A stretch of DNA of 64,000 nucleotides from Parus major (taxonomy: Eukaryota > Chordata > Aves > Passeriformes > Paridae). Shown piece after piece: positions 28,701 to 43,700 of the stretch. A program made the position numbers and the translations under genes. The DNA lies in contig NC_031770.1 of the NCBI RefSeq assembly GCF_001522545.3, positions 29,685,864 through 29,749,863 of the forward strand. The letters run 5' to 3'. A model generated the notes under the pieces. It was not told the origin of the DNA. It made no database searches and saw nothing but the letters and a program-made list of their open reading frames with translations. Within the stretch, counting starts at the first letter, position 1. Every line of letters starts with the position of its first letter.

Positions 28701-31700
28701 CAAATTCAGCAGTTTATTTTCTTACCTGAAAGATCTGCAGCCTCTTACTGGCTTCCTGAGGTGGAATGCTTGGAACCATAGGCCCTTCCTTTCAAATAAA
28801 CAGTTAACAAAAAAGTAATATTAATTCCCAGAGTGACAGAAGGCCACTCTATATTTACAGATCATTACGGAATACATATTTTTGTTAGTCAAACTCCAAT
28901 CAAGTTATGTAGCTTTGTAATTCAATACTTACAATGGTAAATCTAAGAAGAGGTAACTTTTATGGAATTGAAGATTTCTTACCTTAATTAGACTTAATAA
29001 GATTAGTCTCTACCTTTTCATACTTCCTTATTTTGCTGAAAATAACAAAACCCAGACAGTGATCCTTTTGAATGCTAGTGTGTGTGCGCAAAGATACCAC
29101 AACATGTACTACAGTTTCTAAATTAATTTGTATTTTATAATTACGATTTCATTACATGTTGTATCACCAGTGCTTCTTTTCTTTCTTTATAGAGTTATGG
29201 GCACTACTACTTCTTCACACTGAAAAGTTTGACCTACGGTGATGACTACTTAACAACTATGGCATCAAACATCAGTAGCTAAGCAGTATAAAATTCTAGC
29301 ATGCAACTCCTGCAAAGAAAAAACATTGAAGTACTGAGTACAAACAAGCCCTCCCTGCCACTACTAAATTCATTTACCGTTTCATATGCTTTTTCAAAGT
29401 GTGATACATCCTCCTGAAAAACTGCAACTGCTTCTAGCAAATCACTCTTAAATTTGGGCTGAACTTCAACCAACTCATCTTGAACTGCAATCTGAAATGG
29501 AAAATATTAAAATTAATTAATTCTCTAAGGATCAGGAGCAGATATTTGAGTTAGATATAAATCAAAATTATGAATAAAACATCTCAAATTTTTGAACAGA
29601 AATTGATCATTTGAAGCTAAATAGGTTTTTTTCCCTTTTATGGTGCTATATGTTCAATTTTTAAGAGGAAAGGTGGAGGAAAAAACCAAACCACCTCAAC
29701 CAAAACCATAACAAAATCTAGCATTGGCCTTTAAAAGAATGTGTTTCATTACAAGGAAGTGGTGGAACAAGATCCTATTCTCTTTCTTTTCTCTCCCCCA
29801 AAAACCTCAAACCCCAATGTAATAGAGTCATCTTCCTCACAAGGGACTTAACCTTCTCTTTAATAAATTTTATTTTCTTTGATCAATATTTTAAGAGAAA
29901 TAACCAAGAGCTGTACAAAAATATAAAACATACTCTTGAGTCCTTTCCTGAGTGATTAACTTGTGGAACAGGATGTAATTTAATTGATTAATTGATATCT
30001 GCATATTTCCATCTAGCCACATCAATTACATAAAATACTCAATAAACCTGGAGTTTTTGAGTGATATAAGGCTGTCCTAAATAATAAAGGTGAATGTCCA
30101 ACCACCACTTAGATGTAAGGACACTTTATGGCAGAGTATGCGCTTCTTAGAAAAATGTAACTTAAGGGTAATAAACTCCCTGATCAGACAAGAATGACAA
30201 AAAGACCTGGAAATGAAAGAGTATTTTCTTGCAGATTTTACACATGTATTTAAAAGCTACAATAGTATTTAAATATAAAAGTTCCCTATAAAAATGAAAT
30301 TAGAAAATGAACATACTAAGAGAAGATACAGACACTGCTGCACAACTGATGTCAAGAGTGAGAAATCAGAGAGGATGGACAATTGGTCTCACACCCTCAT
30401 TTATAACCTGAAGAAACTTGCATGTTTTCCACAAACAGAAAGCAACATAATTTTATATACTCACAGCTTGGTTATTTAATTTATTAAAAGCATATCTCAT
30501 TGAATCAACACCTTCTGATTCCTCTTTTGTAATTTCCACTTTAAATGCATTTAAAATGCTGTAGGCTTCCTAGATGGAAAAAACAAAAACAAAAACAAAA
30601 ACAACCTTAGGAATATATTATAAGTTCATTTGAGGAAACATAGATCAAATTTGTAAAAAACATTTCATAGAGCATATGTTCTTATATTTTAGGCATAACT
30701 GTTTGTTGTTTTTTTAATAAGGATGAGGAATGAAGAACTAGGGAACAACAGAAAAAATTAGTTCTTCGGAGATGTCTTGGATGAAAGACTAGGAAAACAA
30801 ACAGAAACACCATAGATTTAATATCAGAAAATATAAAATTTTATCATGTCAATGGTATTTTATTTCAATTATCTACATTCTACCTGAGTACAGATTTTGA
30901 TGGATTTTCCCTAACTCTGAATAACTGTGCATACTAAGTAACACATCTGTAAATATTTTGCCATATCATCTATAAAACCTTTTTTTGCTAAGTTTGCTGA
31001 ACTGTCAAATATATGCATATGTATCTGTAATGGAACAAATCTTTCTTATAGTTTGTTCTCATTGGAAATTTTTTTTCATATCTTTTGCTTTATGATCCTC
31101 CTCCTACACACACTGCATTATTTAATAGTAAGCTAATTTTCATATTTTATTCATCATTTGCTGGACTCGCTCCAGTATGCCCATGTCTGTCTCATAATGG
31201 GAAGCCCAGCACTGGACATGGCATTCCAGATAAACCTCATATCCCAGAGCACAGGGAATCATGTCCCTCAACCTGCTGGCAAAACAACTCGTAAAAGGGA
31301 CTTTTCTGGCTTATGTTCACTTTGGTGTACTTTCAAAAAATAACTTAGTTTTTTTACTGCAATGCTGATTTTTACCTAGCCTGCACTGGTGTCTAGGGTT
31401 ACTCATCCCCTGGAGAAAAAAAAAAGTAAGGGTGACTTGTTAACATGACTAGCCCTACTGACATTGACAGAACTCATTATATTAAGATAGAAAGGAAGTA
31501 AATGTTTGTGAGATATGTGAAATATAAGTAGTTTGGGAAAGATCATTATTTTAAATATTAATCTCAAAGTGGCAGAAGCACAGTAGTAATAAAAATGTTA
31601 ACACTTCATTCTTTTTAAGTAGCTTTCATTTATTTACAAAGTTTGCATCATTTCCTACACATGAAAAACCTAGCAAGTAGACAGTGCTGAACTCAGTTCC

Positions 31701-34700
31701 TCTTGCTTGCTTTATTTAACACCTATGAGCATGATTACCATATCCTGAAGACAGACCAATAACACTTAGTAGATGTGAATATTACTTTAAATGTTTAAAT
31801 TATTGTTCAGGTTCTTCTATTTGGTGTACAGTTAAGACTTTCTAACATACTTGATACACACGTAGGAAGGTGGCTGTATTCCACAGTTTGACTCTACATC
31901 ATTTAATCACAGAACTCATTTTTTTTCTTACAAACCACTGCATAAATTGCTAAGACAAAACCCACATTCTTACCATAAAACTAGCAGAAGTGACAACAAT
32001 TACAAAAACTCCTTTCAAATGTCATAATCAGTTGTCAAAAAAGAAAATCTCACTATACAGCAAAAAATTTCTTCATCAAAAGGTGGATGAAAATATAAAG
32101 CTAATTTCTTCTATTAAGCTGATTGTTTCAGAGAGTGATAGTAAATACCAAGTACTTATAGAGCTTGTTTTAGCTTCTTTCAGCTTCTTTCTTATAGAAA
32201 AAACTAAAAGAATGTTGCCATTTTTTGACAGCATACCATGATGTGTGGATCCATGAATATTCTCTGGCTATATTTCAAGGGGTTAGTTGATCAAGATGTT
32301 TGTTTACACACACAGAAAATGTAAGAGGATTAAGGCTAATGAAAGCAAAAGGAAGCATAGCGCTCCCTTGTCTTGTGTTCTCATCTTATTTCTACATGTT
32401 GTCTCCTAGATTGTTTATATATTATAATTTGAAAAATATTTTTATCTGTTTTGTATTAATACAGAATCTATCAAATTATCTGATTCATAATTTATAATAT
32501 AAAAACACCAAAACAATATTTTGTTTCCCATTTTCAGCCTAATTCCTTCAAGACAGTGAACTCATTGTTAGAGTTCAAAGTTCATCTTATCCTATGACAC
32601 TATATGTATTATTAATTATAACAATAATGTTTTTTGAATATAAAAAATTAAAAATCATCTTACCTCAATAGGTCCCATAGACATATCTATATCTGATCTC
32701 TTTTCTTGAATGGCAGATAAAGCTTCCATTGCTAATCTGACATCATCTAAGTCAGACAGAGGTCGAGACAATTTGTTTATGTGTTCATTTATGAACGACA
32801 CGAGGTCTAGCAATTTTGTTTTATATTCCTCATTTAAATAACGACAGAGGACCATCTTCCAGGAACTTGCTTCAATTGCCAAAGCTTTTTTCAGCGGTCC
32901 TGGTTTAAAAAAACAATAAAAAAAATAAAATTATTCAATTCATATCTTAACTTTTTCCTTTAAAAATCCTGCATCATCACATATGGTTCCTTAACAGCAA
33001 TTAGAAAACAGCAATTCTATTACAGCATTTTAAAAGTTTCAAAACAATTTCAACTATGATTAAATATATTTCTGTTGTTTTACTGTATATTATGTTATCT
33101 GTAAAACATATTGGTAAGCTTACCTAGTGGAGCACATAGAGAAGATGAATAAAGAACAAAATGTCTACTTATTAATGTGGCTTTTCAGAGATCAACTTTG
33201 ATACACAGTAACCAAATGTATAAAAATCAGTGATATTTAGCTGCTTTATACCCATTGCGGAAATGGTATCTTGGGACTTCAAAACTGTGACTTGGAATAG
33301 TTCACAGCTAAAACTGTAAGGTGACACATCATGTTATATGCAGTTAATATATAAGCACAAACCAGTAATGAAGACACAGAAGAGTCAAGAATTCAAATTT
33401 ATTTTCAGAAAAAAAATAAGATTTTATTAGGCAGCATTTTGTACTCTGGTAAAAAAAAAAGCCAAATATACTAACAGCATTAAACATTTCTGCTCACAAA
33501 ACAAATTTTGTATCAGTTATAGATTCTCCTTTAATAATGTGTCTATTAACATTAAAGAAATTATTTCTGAAGGCCAGGAATTTTTCAAGAAAATTACCAC
33601 ACCCTGCCAGAAGTTAAAAATCTGTAAATCATGATAAATCAGTTCCCAAACCTAAACTGAGTCAATGAAACTAGCCTCTGTCCCAGATCATAAATGACAT
33701 TTAATACCTTTATTCTGTAACCTAGAGGACTTGGGTCCCTTTGATGCAGTGGTCACAGGTGAGGGAGTACTGTGACCATCAACAAAATCCATGTTCTTTT
33801 GGATACACTCTTTCTTACTACTCTTGGTCACACAATAATAGATAGAATTTTCCAGAGTGGTCTCATTAAGAAGAAACTACATTCAGGAACTGGATGAGGA
33901 TGTGCATTCAACAGTCTGACATTTTTGCTTGTTCATTGAAAGAAATAGGGTTAACACACCACCAAGATCCTGAAATTAACTTCAGTCTTCAAAGCAGACA
34001 GTTTCTGCTTCTCTGATGTGCAAAACAAATTTTACAGATTATTTCTTAATCTAATCAAATTAATCTGTCAGAAGAAAAGGATTGCTCATTAGAAATGCAG
34101 CCACATCAATATTTGCAACAGAACATATTTACCACTTTTTGCTAGATACCACCCAGAGATTTGGTTCAGAGAAGATGTGTTAGCCTTGTAATAATCTGTG
34201 AGGTGGAAGGGATAAGTGCCTTTGGAATCCTTAGCACAATCAGCTGTAGCACAAATACCATAGAACAAACAGCTTAATTCAGAACACAATGTTCTGAGAG
34301 CTAGAGATACTAAAAATGGGACTGACTAAGTAGCCATGCCTCCTCCTGAAACAAACATTGAAAGTGAAAAACACATTAATGCTGTAAGTGCTAGTCTTTC
34401 ACCAGTACCAAAGAAGGTGCTTTATGCTTCCAACACTCTTTATAATCATTGGCTGACCTGGTGGCCGACAGGAGTACCAAGGATAATCAAATCAGTGTCA
34501 ATACACATTATTAACTCTTTGGAAAGCCTCCATAACAACTTCACAGTCATGACAGAACTTAGTTTCCACATTTACAAGCAGAGAAGGCAAGGAGAATGGA
34601 GGCTTTTTTAAAGTCAGATTTCTTAGGAGGATCTGAGTGAGCCCTGGCTGACAGCCAATGAGATCTCTTCAGTGATTCCTATTCATATTGAAATATGTCT

Positions 34701-37700
34701 AGATATATTTCAATATATATATTCATATTTACAAGAATAAACCTGGCTCTCATAGTATCCTTCTGGACAAAGCATACAGCTGGATAAACACATCAGGGGA
34801 GCAGCTGGCTCGCAGGTTAGACACAAAGGATTACAGGGAATGAGGTGACATCAGAGTGGGGACCTGGCACTAGAGAAATTCCACAAGGCTCCATTTTAGA
34901 ACTTGCGTTCTTCAATAGTTTCATAAATGACTTGGACATAGAACTGGAAGGAATACTAAGGAAGTTCACAAACTAAGTGGAGCTGTTAACTCTTTTGAAG
35001 ACACAGAGGCCCTGCAGAGAGACCTCAATAAATCAAAGGGCTGGGCAATGACCAACCCTATCTAGTTCAACAAGGTAATGTGCTGGATTCTGCACCTGGA
35101 ATGGGGCAACCCTGGATGTACAGACAGACTGGAGAATGAGATGCTGGAAAGCAGTGGCACAGAAGGGAATCTGGGGCTTCTGGTTGACAGAAAGTTGAAC
35201 ATGAGTCAGCAGTGCCCTGGCAGTCAGGAGGCCCAAGCATGTCCTGGGGTACAGCAGGTACAGTATTACCAGCCACACAAGGGTGGGGATTGTCCAGCTC
35301 TGTTCTGGGCTGGGGCAGCCTCATCTTGAGCCCTGTATGCAGTTTTGGCCACCACAAAATAGGAAAGATACTAAACTATTAGAGAGCATCCAAAGGAGAG
35401 CAATGAGGATAATGAAGAGCCTTGGGTAGAAGCCAAATGAGAAACAGCCAAGGTTACTTGTTCTGTTCAGCCTGGGGAAGAGAAAGAGGGGAGACCTTAT
35501 TGCAGTTGCAACTTTGCTTGTGAGGGGAAGAGGAGGGGCAGGCACTGATGTGTTCTTTGCAGTAACCAGTGACAGGACACAGAGGAATGGCTTGAAGTTG
35601 TGTCAGGGGAGGGTTAGGGTGGATATTAGAAAAAGGTTCTTCACCCAGAAGTGGTTGGACACTGGAACAGGCTCCCCAGGGAAATGGTCACAGCACCAGC
35701 CTGACAGAGTTCAAGAAGTATTTGGACAATATTCTCAGGTACTTGGTGTGATTCTTGGGGATGGTGCTGTGCAGGGTCAGGAGTTGGACTCAATGATCCT
35801 TGTGGGTCCCTTTCAACTAGGCGTCTTTTGTGACTCTGTGACTATTTTACTCATTATCTTACTGTACATACTAAGATAAGAAAATGTCATACCTGTGTGC
35901 AATTCAATTGGACCAAGAAGAATAACGGGTTTTAAATTTTTCATCTCTTGCTCAAACATATCGTAGTGAACTATTTCTTCTTTAATTTCAGACAGAGAGG
36001 GATCAGTAGCAAAAAATTCCTGTGTGCAGTATAAAATGTCAATCAACAAAGGTCCTTTTCCATAATTTTGGTAAAAGATGTTGTAACTGTTATTCAGTAA
36101 TTACTGAAAATGTATACAATTATTATATTTGTTTTTAGCCTTCTGTAGCCTTGCTAGCATAGTAAAATGAATGCCAGTAACACTCAACCTTTTTGGGAAA
36201 TTCCAACCAAATTAAACAGAGGAACAGATAAACAAGACATATTAAGGACCCACTTGTTTTGTGAAAACAAGTGACAAAACAGGTGAAACATGTGCCCCAC
36301 ACTTACAGGAAGACTACCTCATAAGCCAAACTATGTGTGAAACAATCACAATAAAATACAATTTCTAAGTAGTACCCTTGAGCAGAACTCAAGGGTAGAA
36401 ATGTTTTGTGATTCTGCTGCATTTCAGAAATATTACTTAAGATATGTATTGATTATGCTTACACGGCATGGGCAAGTAATAAATACTGAAAGCTTTATCC
36501 CACTTCTACTCTTCTGTCTAAGAGTACCTAGACAGGCATAGTGGAAAAGGAAGAATGTAGAAATTAAACGTGTGTGTATAAAAATTGCCTTATTATTGAA
36601 GCTTTCACTCTAGCAGCATCCTATTCCTTTGTAGTAACTAGATCAAGCTAGTAGCATTAATTTGATTAGACTTAAAATTTTAATTAGACTAACAGCAAAT
36701 TTTCAGCCCTGTTCATGAATTGGTGGGGTTCTAACCCTCATAAACTCATCTTGAATTCCACCATTTCATGGTCACCGCAGCCAAGACTGCCCTTGAGCTT
36801 CACTTTCCCCACCAACTTCTCATTGGTGAGAGCAAGATAGACTATGGCGCCTCTTCTCATTGGCTCTTCAATTATTTGGTCAAAGAAGTATCATCAACAC
36901 ATTCCAGGAACATTCTGGATTGCTTATGCCCTGCTGTGTTGTTCCTCCAGCAGATATCGGAGTGGTTGAAGTCCCCCATGAGGATCAGGGTTTGTGAATG
37001 TGAGGCTGATCCTGTCTGTCTACAGAAAGTTTCATCTGCTTGGACTTCCTGGTCAGGCAGCCTGTAGCAGATCCCCACAAAAATGTCACCTGTCCCTGCT
37101 CTCCTTTTAATTCTGGCCTGGTCTTCCCTGCCTAGCCTTCTTAAACAGCCTGTGTCCTTCCATTCCAACACTCGACTCATAGGTGCAATCTCACCATATC
37201 CCTGTGATACCAGTAGCCTAGCAGGTGTGTGCATGTTTCTAACTCCTCTTGTTAATTCCCCATGCTACCTGTGTCTGCACAGACATGCCTCATATCACAC
37301 TGGGTTGCTTTCTCATGGCCAAAAATCCATAATTACATAAACAAAATAAAGCAACTACCAGGTTTTCAGTATCTAGAACGGCACAGAAGCAGGAAAAGGC
37401 AAACGAAAACACAAAAATTTACACAGAAGTAAAATGCTATTACTTCTCCTTAGTAGATATAGTATCATTCCTACAGAAAGATAAAAGAATTTCAGCTATA
37501 AATTATTTTTCTCCATATTTTTATCCTTGGTTTATCCAAATGTTTTCTGATTTCAAAAGATAGGATTAATGAAGAATAGTCCTGTAAATTATCATCGTTA
37601 GACTGACCTGAAATTTGGTATCTTTATCTTCTGTCCACAGCACCTTATATTTATCAAACTCTTGCAGAACTTCACTAACTCCTTCTTTTAGAGAATTCCC

Positions 37701-40700
37701 AGCAGAAGAGAGAAGCACAATTATTTTAGTAATAGCTTCATTTTCTGCAACACCTGCATAAAAATTTTTTAGCTTTCTGACAACCATATCATCAGTTCCT
37801 TCTGTAAAATAAAATTATATATCAATCAATGAATTGTTGAAAGTCTGATTAGAATTCTCTCCTAAACCTATCCATACCAAACTGAGCTTCAGTAAGGCTG
37901 AATATCCTATCCTAACTTCAGCTAAAGTAGCAGCTGCTAGCTCATGCCAGGCACTATACAGCTAGAGCAAATTCAGTCTAAAATGAAGGCTTTCAAATGG
38001 AAAGAAAACAGTCTTCTTCATTCACAAATTTAATTTTCTCCATTTTAATTTAAGCAGCATGTCAAAGGCCTCATAGACATTCATTATTATTTCATTTTTT
38101 TAAAAAAAATTCTTATAATTAAAGTTTTTAAATTGTATATACTGCTTAAAGCAGTGTAATCTTCTGGAACTGTTTTATTAATTGCTGATACTATCAGGGT
38201 CAATGTATTGACTCTGATATTCTTCAGATTCTTCAGATCTGATATTCTTCAATTCTAATTCTGTCATAATAATGCCTGAGCATTTTGAAGCAGATTTCAG
38301 CAAATGAAGAAGAAAAATCCACCCTTCCCACTGCATATATTGTTTAATGAGGGGGATTAAAGAGAACTCTAAAATCTCTTTTACTCTGAAGACCTCTTCT
38401 GGGCTCTGCTTACTGGAAACAGTCTCAGATTCATCTATCCTTACTAGTGTACTCCATAATCTCATTGCCCTATCCTTAACATATGCCCCCAGGTGTTGCT
38501 AATATCTAGTTAAAGGTTATGAAAATGGTAATTTGCTGATTCAGTATTTTGACACAGAAGAGGAAAAGACTCTGAGTGCCTGATGAGGATTGGCTACTGC
38601 CACCCTGCTTGAAGCCCATTAAAAGAGGTTAGAATCATATAAGACACATCAGTAGAAGAATAAAGTAACTGCTCTGGACTGTCAGAAAAACTTTCCAAGA
38701 TGTTACAGACTTTTCAAAGGAACGATAACAAAGATGTAACTATATTGCATACCACTGGGTCAGCCAAACAGCTAAGAAAACCAGATGGTAAAAACATATT
38801 TAGGCTTTTATGGTAGCTTGCAAAATGTATGGAGAGATGCTTGGAAATAATATTAGGAAATAAAGTATTTGACTAAAATGGATGTAGGTCTGTCTTCAGT
38901 CAAATATTTTTCATTCACAGGAAAAAACATTTGAGGTGTTTTATAATCTGATCTAGGAATATATCCCGCAATTAAAATCTTTCCTGAAATCTGGCTTTTT
39001 CTGTATCTCAATATTTCAATGAAATTTAGTAGAAAGTCATGGTTTATGGCTTCAGCTATATCATTATGTGTACATTCCACAATAAGTAGGTAAAAAGATT
39101 GATCAACAGCTTACTTTGCCTTAAATTAAGTAGAATATTCAGAATCTAGCAATTTTTCAAAGTTTTTTGCTTCTTGTTTTTTAGAGCTGTAATACTTACA
39201 TAAGCCTGAAAATCTATTTCTGAAAAATACAGACAATTAAATCAAAATAAACCCTCAAAATCAATGTAAAACAATCCACAGTAGGCTTTTATGATGAAAA
39301 CTGAGCTTATCCACAAATATTTATATATGGCATAGTTATTAAGGCAAAAAGTAAAGTAAAAAAGTAAAACAAAACCTAAACAAACCACTTACTTTCCCCT
39401 TTTTTGGCTTTTTTTCCTTGTGATCCAAAGCCTGAAGAAGCTGCTTGCTGTGTGCTTGGTTCTGTTTTTAAAATAGACTTTTGCAAATGCCTCTGTCCCC
39501 ACTGAGCAATTCCACGACTTACTTCCAATGTTAACTGAATCATGCGATTGATGGCGTGCTGTATATCATCTAAACTGGGAAGAATTACCTATTTAAAACA
39601 GTTGAAAAATTGTTGAAATAAATGCAACTGACTGTCATTTTTGAGATGTGAGTTTTACTCCAATCATAGTGAATTGCAGAGCTTACCCCAGTAGAGAAGT
39701 TGGAAAATATAACATTAGGAGGTTGTCTGGCTCAGAATTGCTTCTAAAGAGATGAAACATACTGTAGTGACCTACTATCTAATTATACAGTCATACTGTG
39801 GGTGAAATGGCAATCAAGTATATAAGCAGATAGATTTATTGGCTTTTTTTACAGCTATTTTATAAACTCCTACCTACAGCATTTAAAACATCATTTTTAT
39901 GATGACTTCTATATAATGTGTAGGAAAACATTACAAGCCTTGTTTTTTACACTCTAGAATAACAAATCGTTAGAAATCATATTCTATGGTGCAACCACTA
40001 CTTCCCACCCTTCTGGGGCCTTATGTATGAGCAGCTGCATACAAAAAAGCAATGCTCTTGCAAAATCTTAGTAGCATTAGCAAAGTGCTAATTTTACCCA
40101 GAATTACTTGATTATGGCCCTGGATTAGCCAAGCATTTGAGGGCTGAAAAGAGAAATGTACTTCCTTTGCAGCAGGAAGAGCTTGATGCTTTATGCTTCT
40201 ATAAATATCAAAAAGGTAAGTATTCTACACTTCGGCAGAACTTGCGTATCGTGTACACACACACAATGTGAATGTATAACAGAATGATGATATGAACACC
40301 TGTTCAATGTCAAAAGAAATACCACCTTTGAGCAGAACCCTTTTTTCATTGTAATTTCAATATAAAACCATTAATCTTTATAAAACATTTGAGAAATTTT
40401 GTTACTTTCATAAAATAAGAAATGCATATGGCTGACACATATTTATCTTACTTTACAAAAGGAAAACAAACTAATGCTTTAGTTCTTTGCAATTGAGCTG
40501 TCTTTTTTTCCCCTGTATGTAGATGTCCACAACTCCTTTTTCTGGTTTTGAATCTTCTGTTTCTGCTCAGTGTTCCTCATTCTGGTCGTCTAACTTCCCA
40601 TTTAGGTGGCTAAAGCCAAACTGAGCAAAGTTAATGTTCATTACTGAAATTCAACAAAAGAATTTAGATTACACAAATAAGAGTTAAAATATTATGATAA

Positions 40701-43700
40701 TGATAATGATAATGATAGTAATAGTAAAAATGATAATGATGATGATAATGATGATGATTATGATTATGATAATAATAATAATAATAATAATAATAGTAAT
40801 GCAAGATGAAGAACCTATTCCAGTAATGTAACTACTATATGTGAGGAGAACTGTAATAATTCTGCAAAGAACATGGATGAACAGATTGCAGTGTAATTGC
40901 TAAACCACACAACGTTAAAAAACTAGGTTCTGCAAACACCACTGAGACACAGGCCAGAGCACTGGGACTGTGAGCACATTTCACCAGTGCTCTCAGCACA
41001 CTGAAGGATGTGAGCAAGTGCTCTCCTTTGGAACAGATGCTGGTCCAGTGGAAGCATACCCTGCACTTGGGCAAATGCAGGGATAACTACAAGCAGTGTA
41101 TCATACCTTACCTATATGATATAAAACTTACCAGGTTGGGAATATCAAGGTGTATTTCTGCTTTTAGAAAAGGAGTGATGTCCTCAGATTTTCTATAAAA
41201 TAATTTTGACACATTTCATAAACACTTCATCACAAAATCTCCTTAGTTCATCTGAGAAATATAATTTTGAACTACATTTTCTGACAAAACACACGTGGTG
41301 AATTTTCACATGAAACTATGTGCTATTCCCCAAACTTGCATAAGTTTATTGTTTAAAGAATAAAGAAAATAGCTAGAGCTCCACCATTCTGACAAAGGTT
41401 AGCTTGGATCCAGCCATTGCTTTCAGAATTTTTTATCCAGATTATTTTCTGATTCAGGATTTTAGTCTCTTGGGTTCAGAATGATGGAACTCTGCAAGTG
41501 CTTTGAACAGGGCATAAGAAGGTCTCACTGACCATTACATGCAACAACCTATCAAGAGCAAAAGTTTTCCCATTACATTTTAGAAAAGTATTCAACAAAA
41601 TGGAAAAATTTTCAAAGATGACAAGCTAGTGCAAAATGATAAAAACATGATAATAACCTACTCAAAACTAAAATTAAAACCTAAAAACATGGAGAAAAGT
41701 ATAATTTTAAATGATGTGGTGTGATATAGTGACCCAATAAGAGAAGATTCAACAATATGATGCAGTAGATGAAAATGAAGGAAACCATAAAAATTCCTAT
41801 TGATTTTGATAAGGATTTCAATACAGTTTTTATGAAAAATGTCCTTAGAAAAAGAAAAAAATAATTCAGACTTTAACAAATATTAATGACAAAACATCAT
41901 GAACTTCATTTGCTTGAAATAAATTCTCTTAAGAGAATTCTAAGTAGACTTCTCAATATACACTATATTGTACTGAAACAATTCTGTCTCTGATATGTAT
42001 GCCTGTTTGAGCAGAGAAGAATCTATAGAATCTATAGAAATCATAGGAGACTGTCACTAAAGGACACAAAATGATTCACACTACTACCTTCGGTGTTAGA
42101 ACAAAAAACCCATGACTTTTTATTTCCTGACTCCAGTATTTATAAATTCTTGACAATGGCAGGGATTGGATAATTAAATTACCACCTTACCAAGCACACC
42201 GGTCATGCAAAATGTCCATCAAAAAACATTTCTCAGAAGGAATGTGATAAACAACTTATGTTTACCAGACTCCCATGGGAAAGTAACTAAAACTATGAAA
42301 ACATTATCAGGTTTAATTTTCAGGGTGACAGGAGACTGATTTTGTATGGATCTTGCCATTATCATGAAGAATTCATAAAAAGTGCATACTTGAAGGAACC
42401 TTTCGTTTGCAACTTACATTGGAACACTCATTCTTCTTTTAATACGATCCAAAGACAGTCTGGTTGCTTTCTGCAGGCTGATTAGCAGCCGGCGACTGAA
42501 ATAGGCAAGTAAGTCTTTACAGTTCTGTAATAAATAAACCATACATTATTTAGCATCATATTCCCAGAGAAACCTGAAAATTATTGCAAAAAGGTTTTAA
42601 GTCAAACCTAATTGGTTTTGTCAGAAGGAATTTATGCTGTAAGCATAAATGAAACATGAAAAACACAAAGTGAGAAGTTGGGAGTTATAAGTAAGTAAAT
42701 AAGAAAAAACTGCATGGAAAAGAGAGTACAGTATGTGAGAAAAAACTTGGCTTATTCAGATACAAAATACTGAAATCTGTTTGAAATAAGCTCCTTCAGA
42801 AAAGCTTTCCATATTAAAAAAAGAACAAACACAAAACCAAGCCACAAAACTAAACCATGAATTATTTAAGAATATTGATGTGTATGTACCCGTTTTGAAT
42901 AAGAGACAAATACAGTAAAATCTAACTGGATTAAGAATATGAAACTATGGCTACATTAAATGATCACTATTAGAAAAACAATGTAACATCATAGCATTAT
43001 TGCATTTGTGGTTGTAAGTTTGAGAGCCTTTGTTCTGTACTTCTACCTTCCTTCTCTGCTGAACATGAAGAGATTGAAGAGATTCTTCATGGAAAAAGCA
43101 CAAAGATAATCTTTATTGATGAAGTTGGAAGAGAAGGATAGAAAGGATGAAAGATCCTGTCTACCTAAGAAGGAAAGCCTGTGTTATGGCTTAGGTACGT
43201 TATTGTCTCCAATTTTTATATTTACCACATGTGTCAAGAATTTGTTTAATAAAGGTGATAATTGGAATAACATGCAATATATTTGGGAAAACTAAAATCC
43301 ATCTTAAATGCTCTTTTTAGGCAAGCTATTTTATAATTTGTAAATTTCATTTAATACTGTCCATGTGATGTTTTTCTGTAATATAGATATGCAGCTACCA
43401 AAACTCAAGGTCCTGTTTACTAATCCAATTGGTCTAAAAATAATTTCCTTATTTTCACAAAATACCTTTTTAAACTCTTCTTCTTTATCATTGCCCTTGC
43501 TATCATCACTTTGAGATCCTTCAGCAAGAGTTTTTTCTTTCTCCTTCTCTCTACCTTCAAATGCTATATGTTTTTCTTTTCCTGTAAATTTAAAAAAAAA
43601 ATTGTAATTGCATATATATTCTGCCTTAAAACATATTGTCCCCACATTAGAGGCTAAACAATATCGACTTTTATTTTAGTAATACCTGGATCATCAAAAA

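Noticed and set aside
34336..34611. 91-codon plus-strand frame
   Set aside because: No recognisable domain; opposite strand to the gene in repeat-rich intron.
35033..35545. Overlapping frames on both strands
   Set aside because: All lie in CR1 DNA; only fragments of the broken reverse transcriptase end are meaningful.
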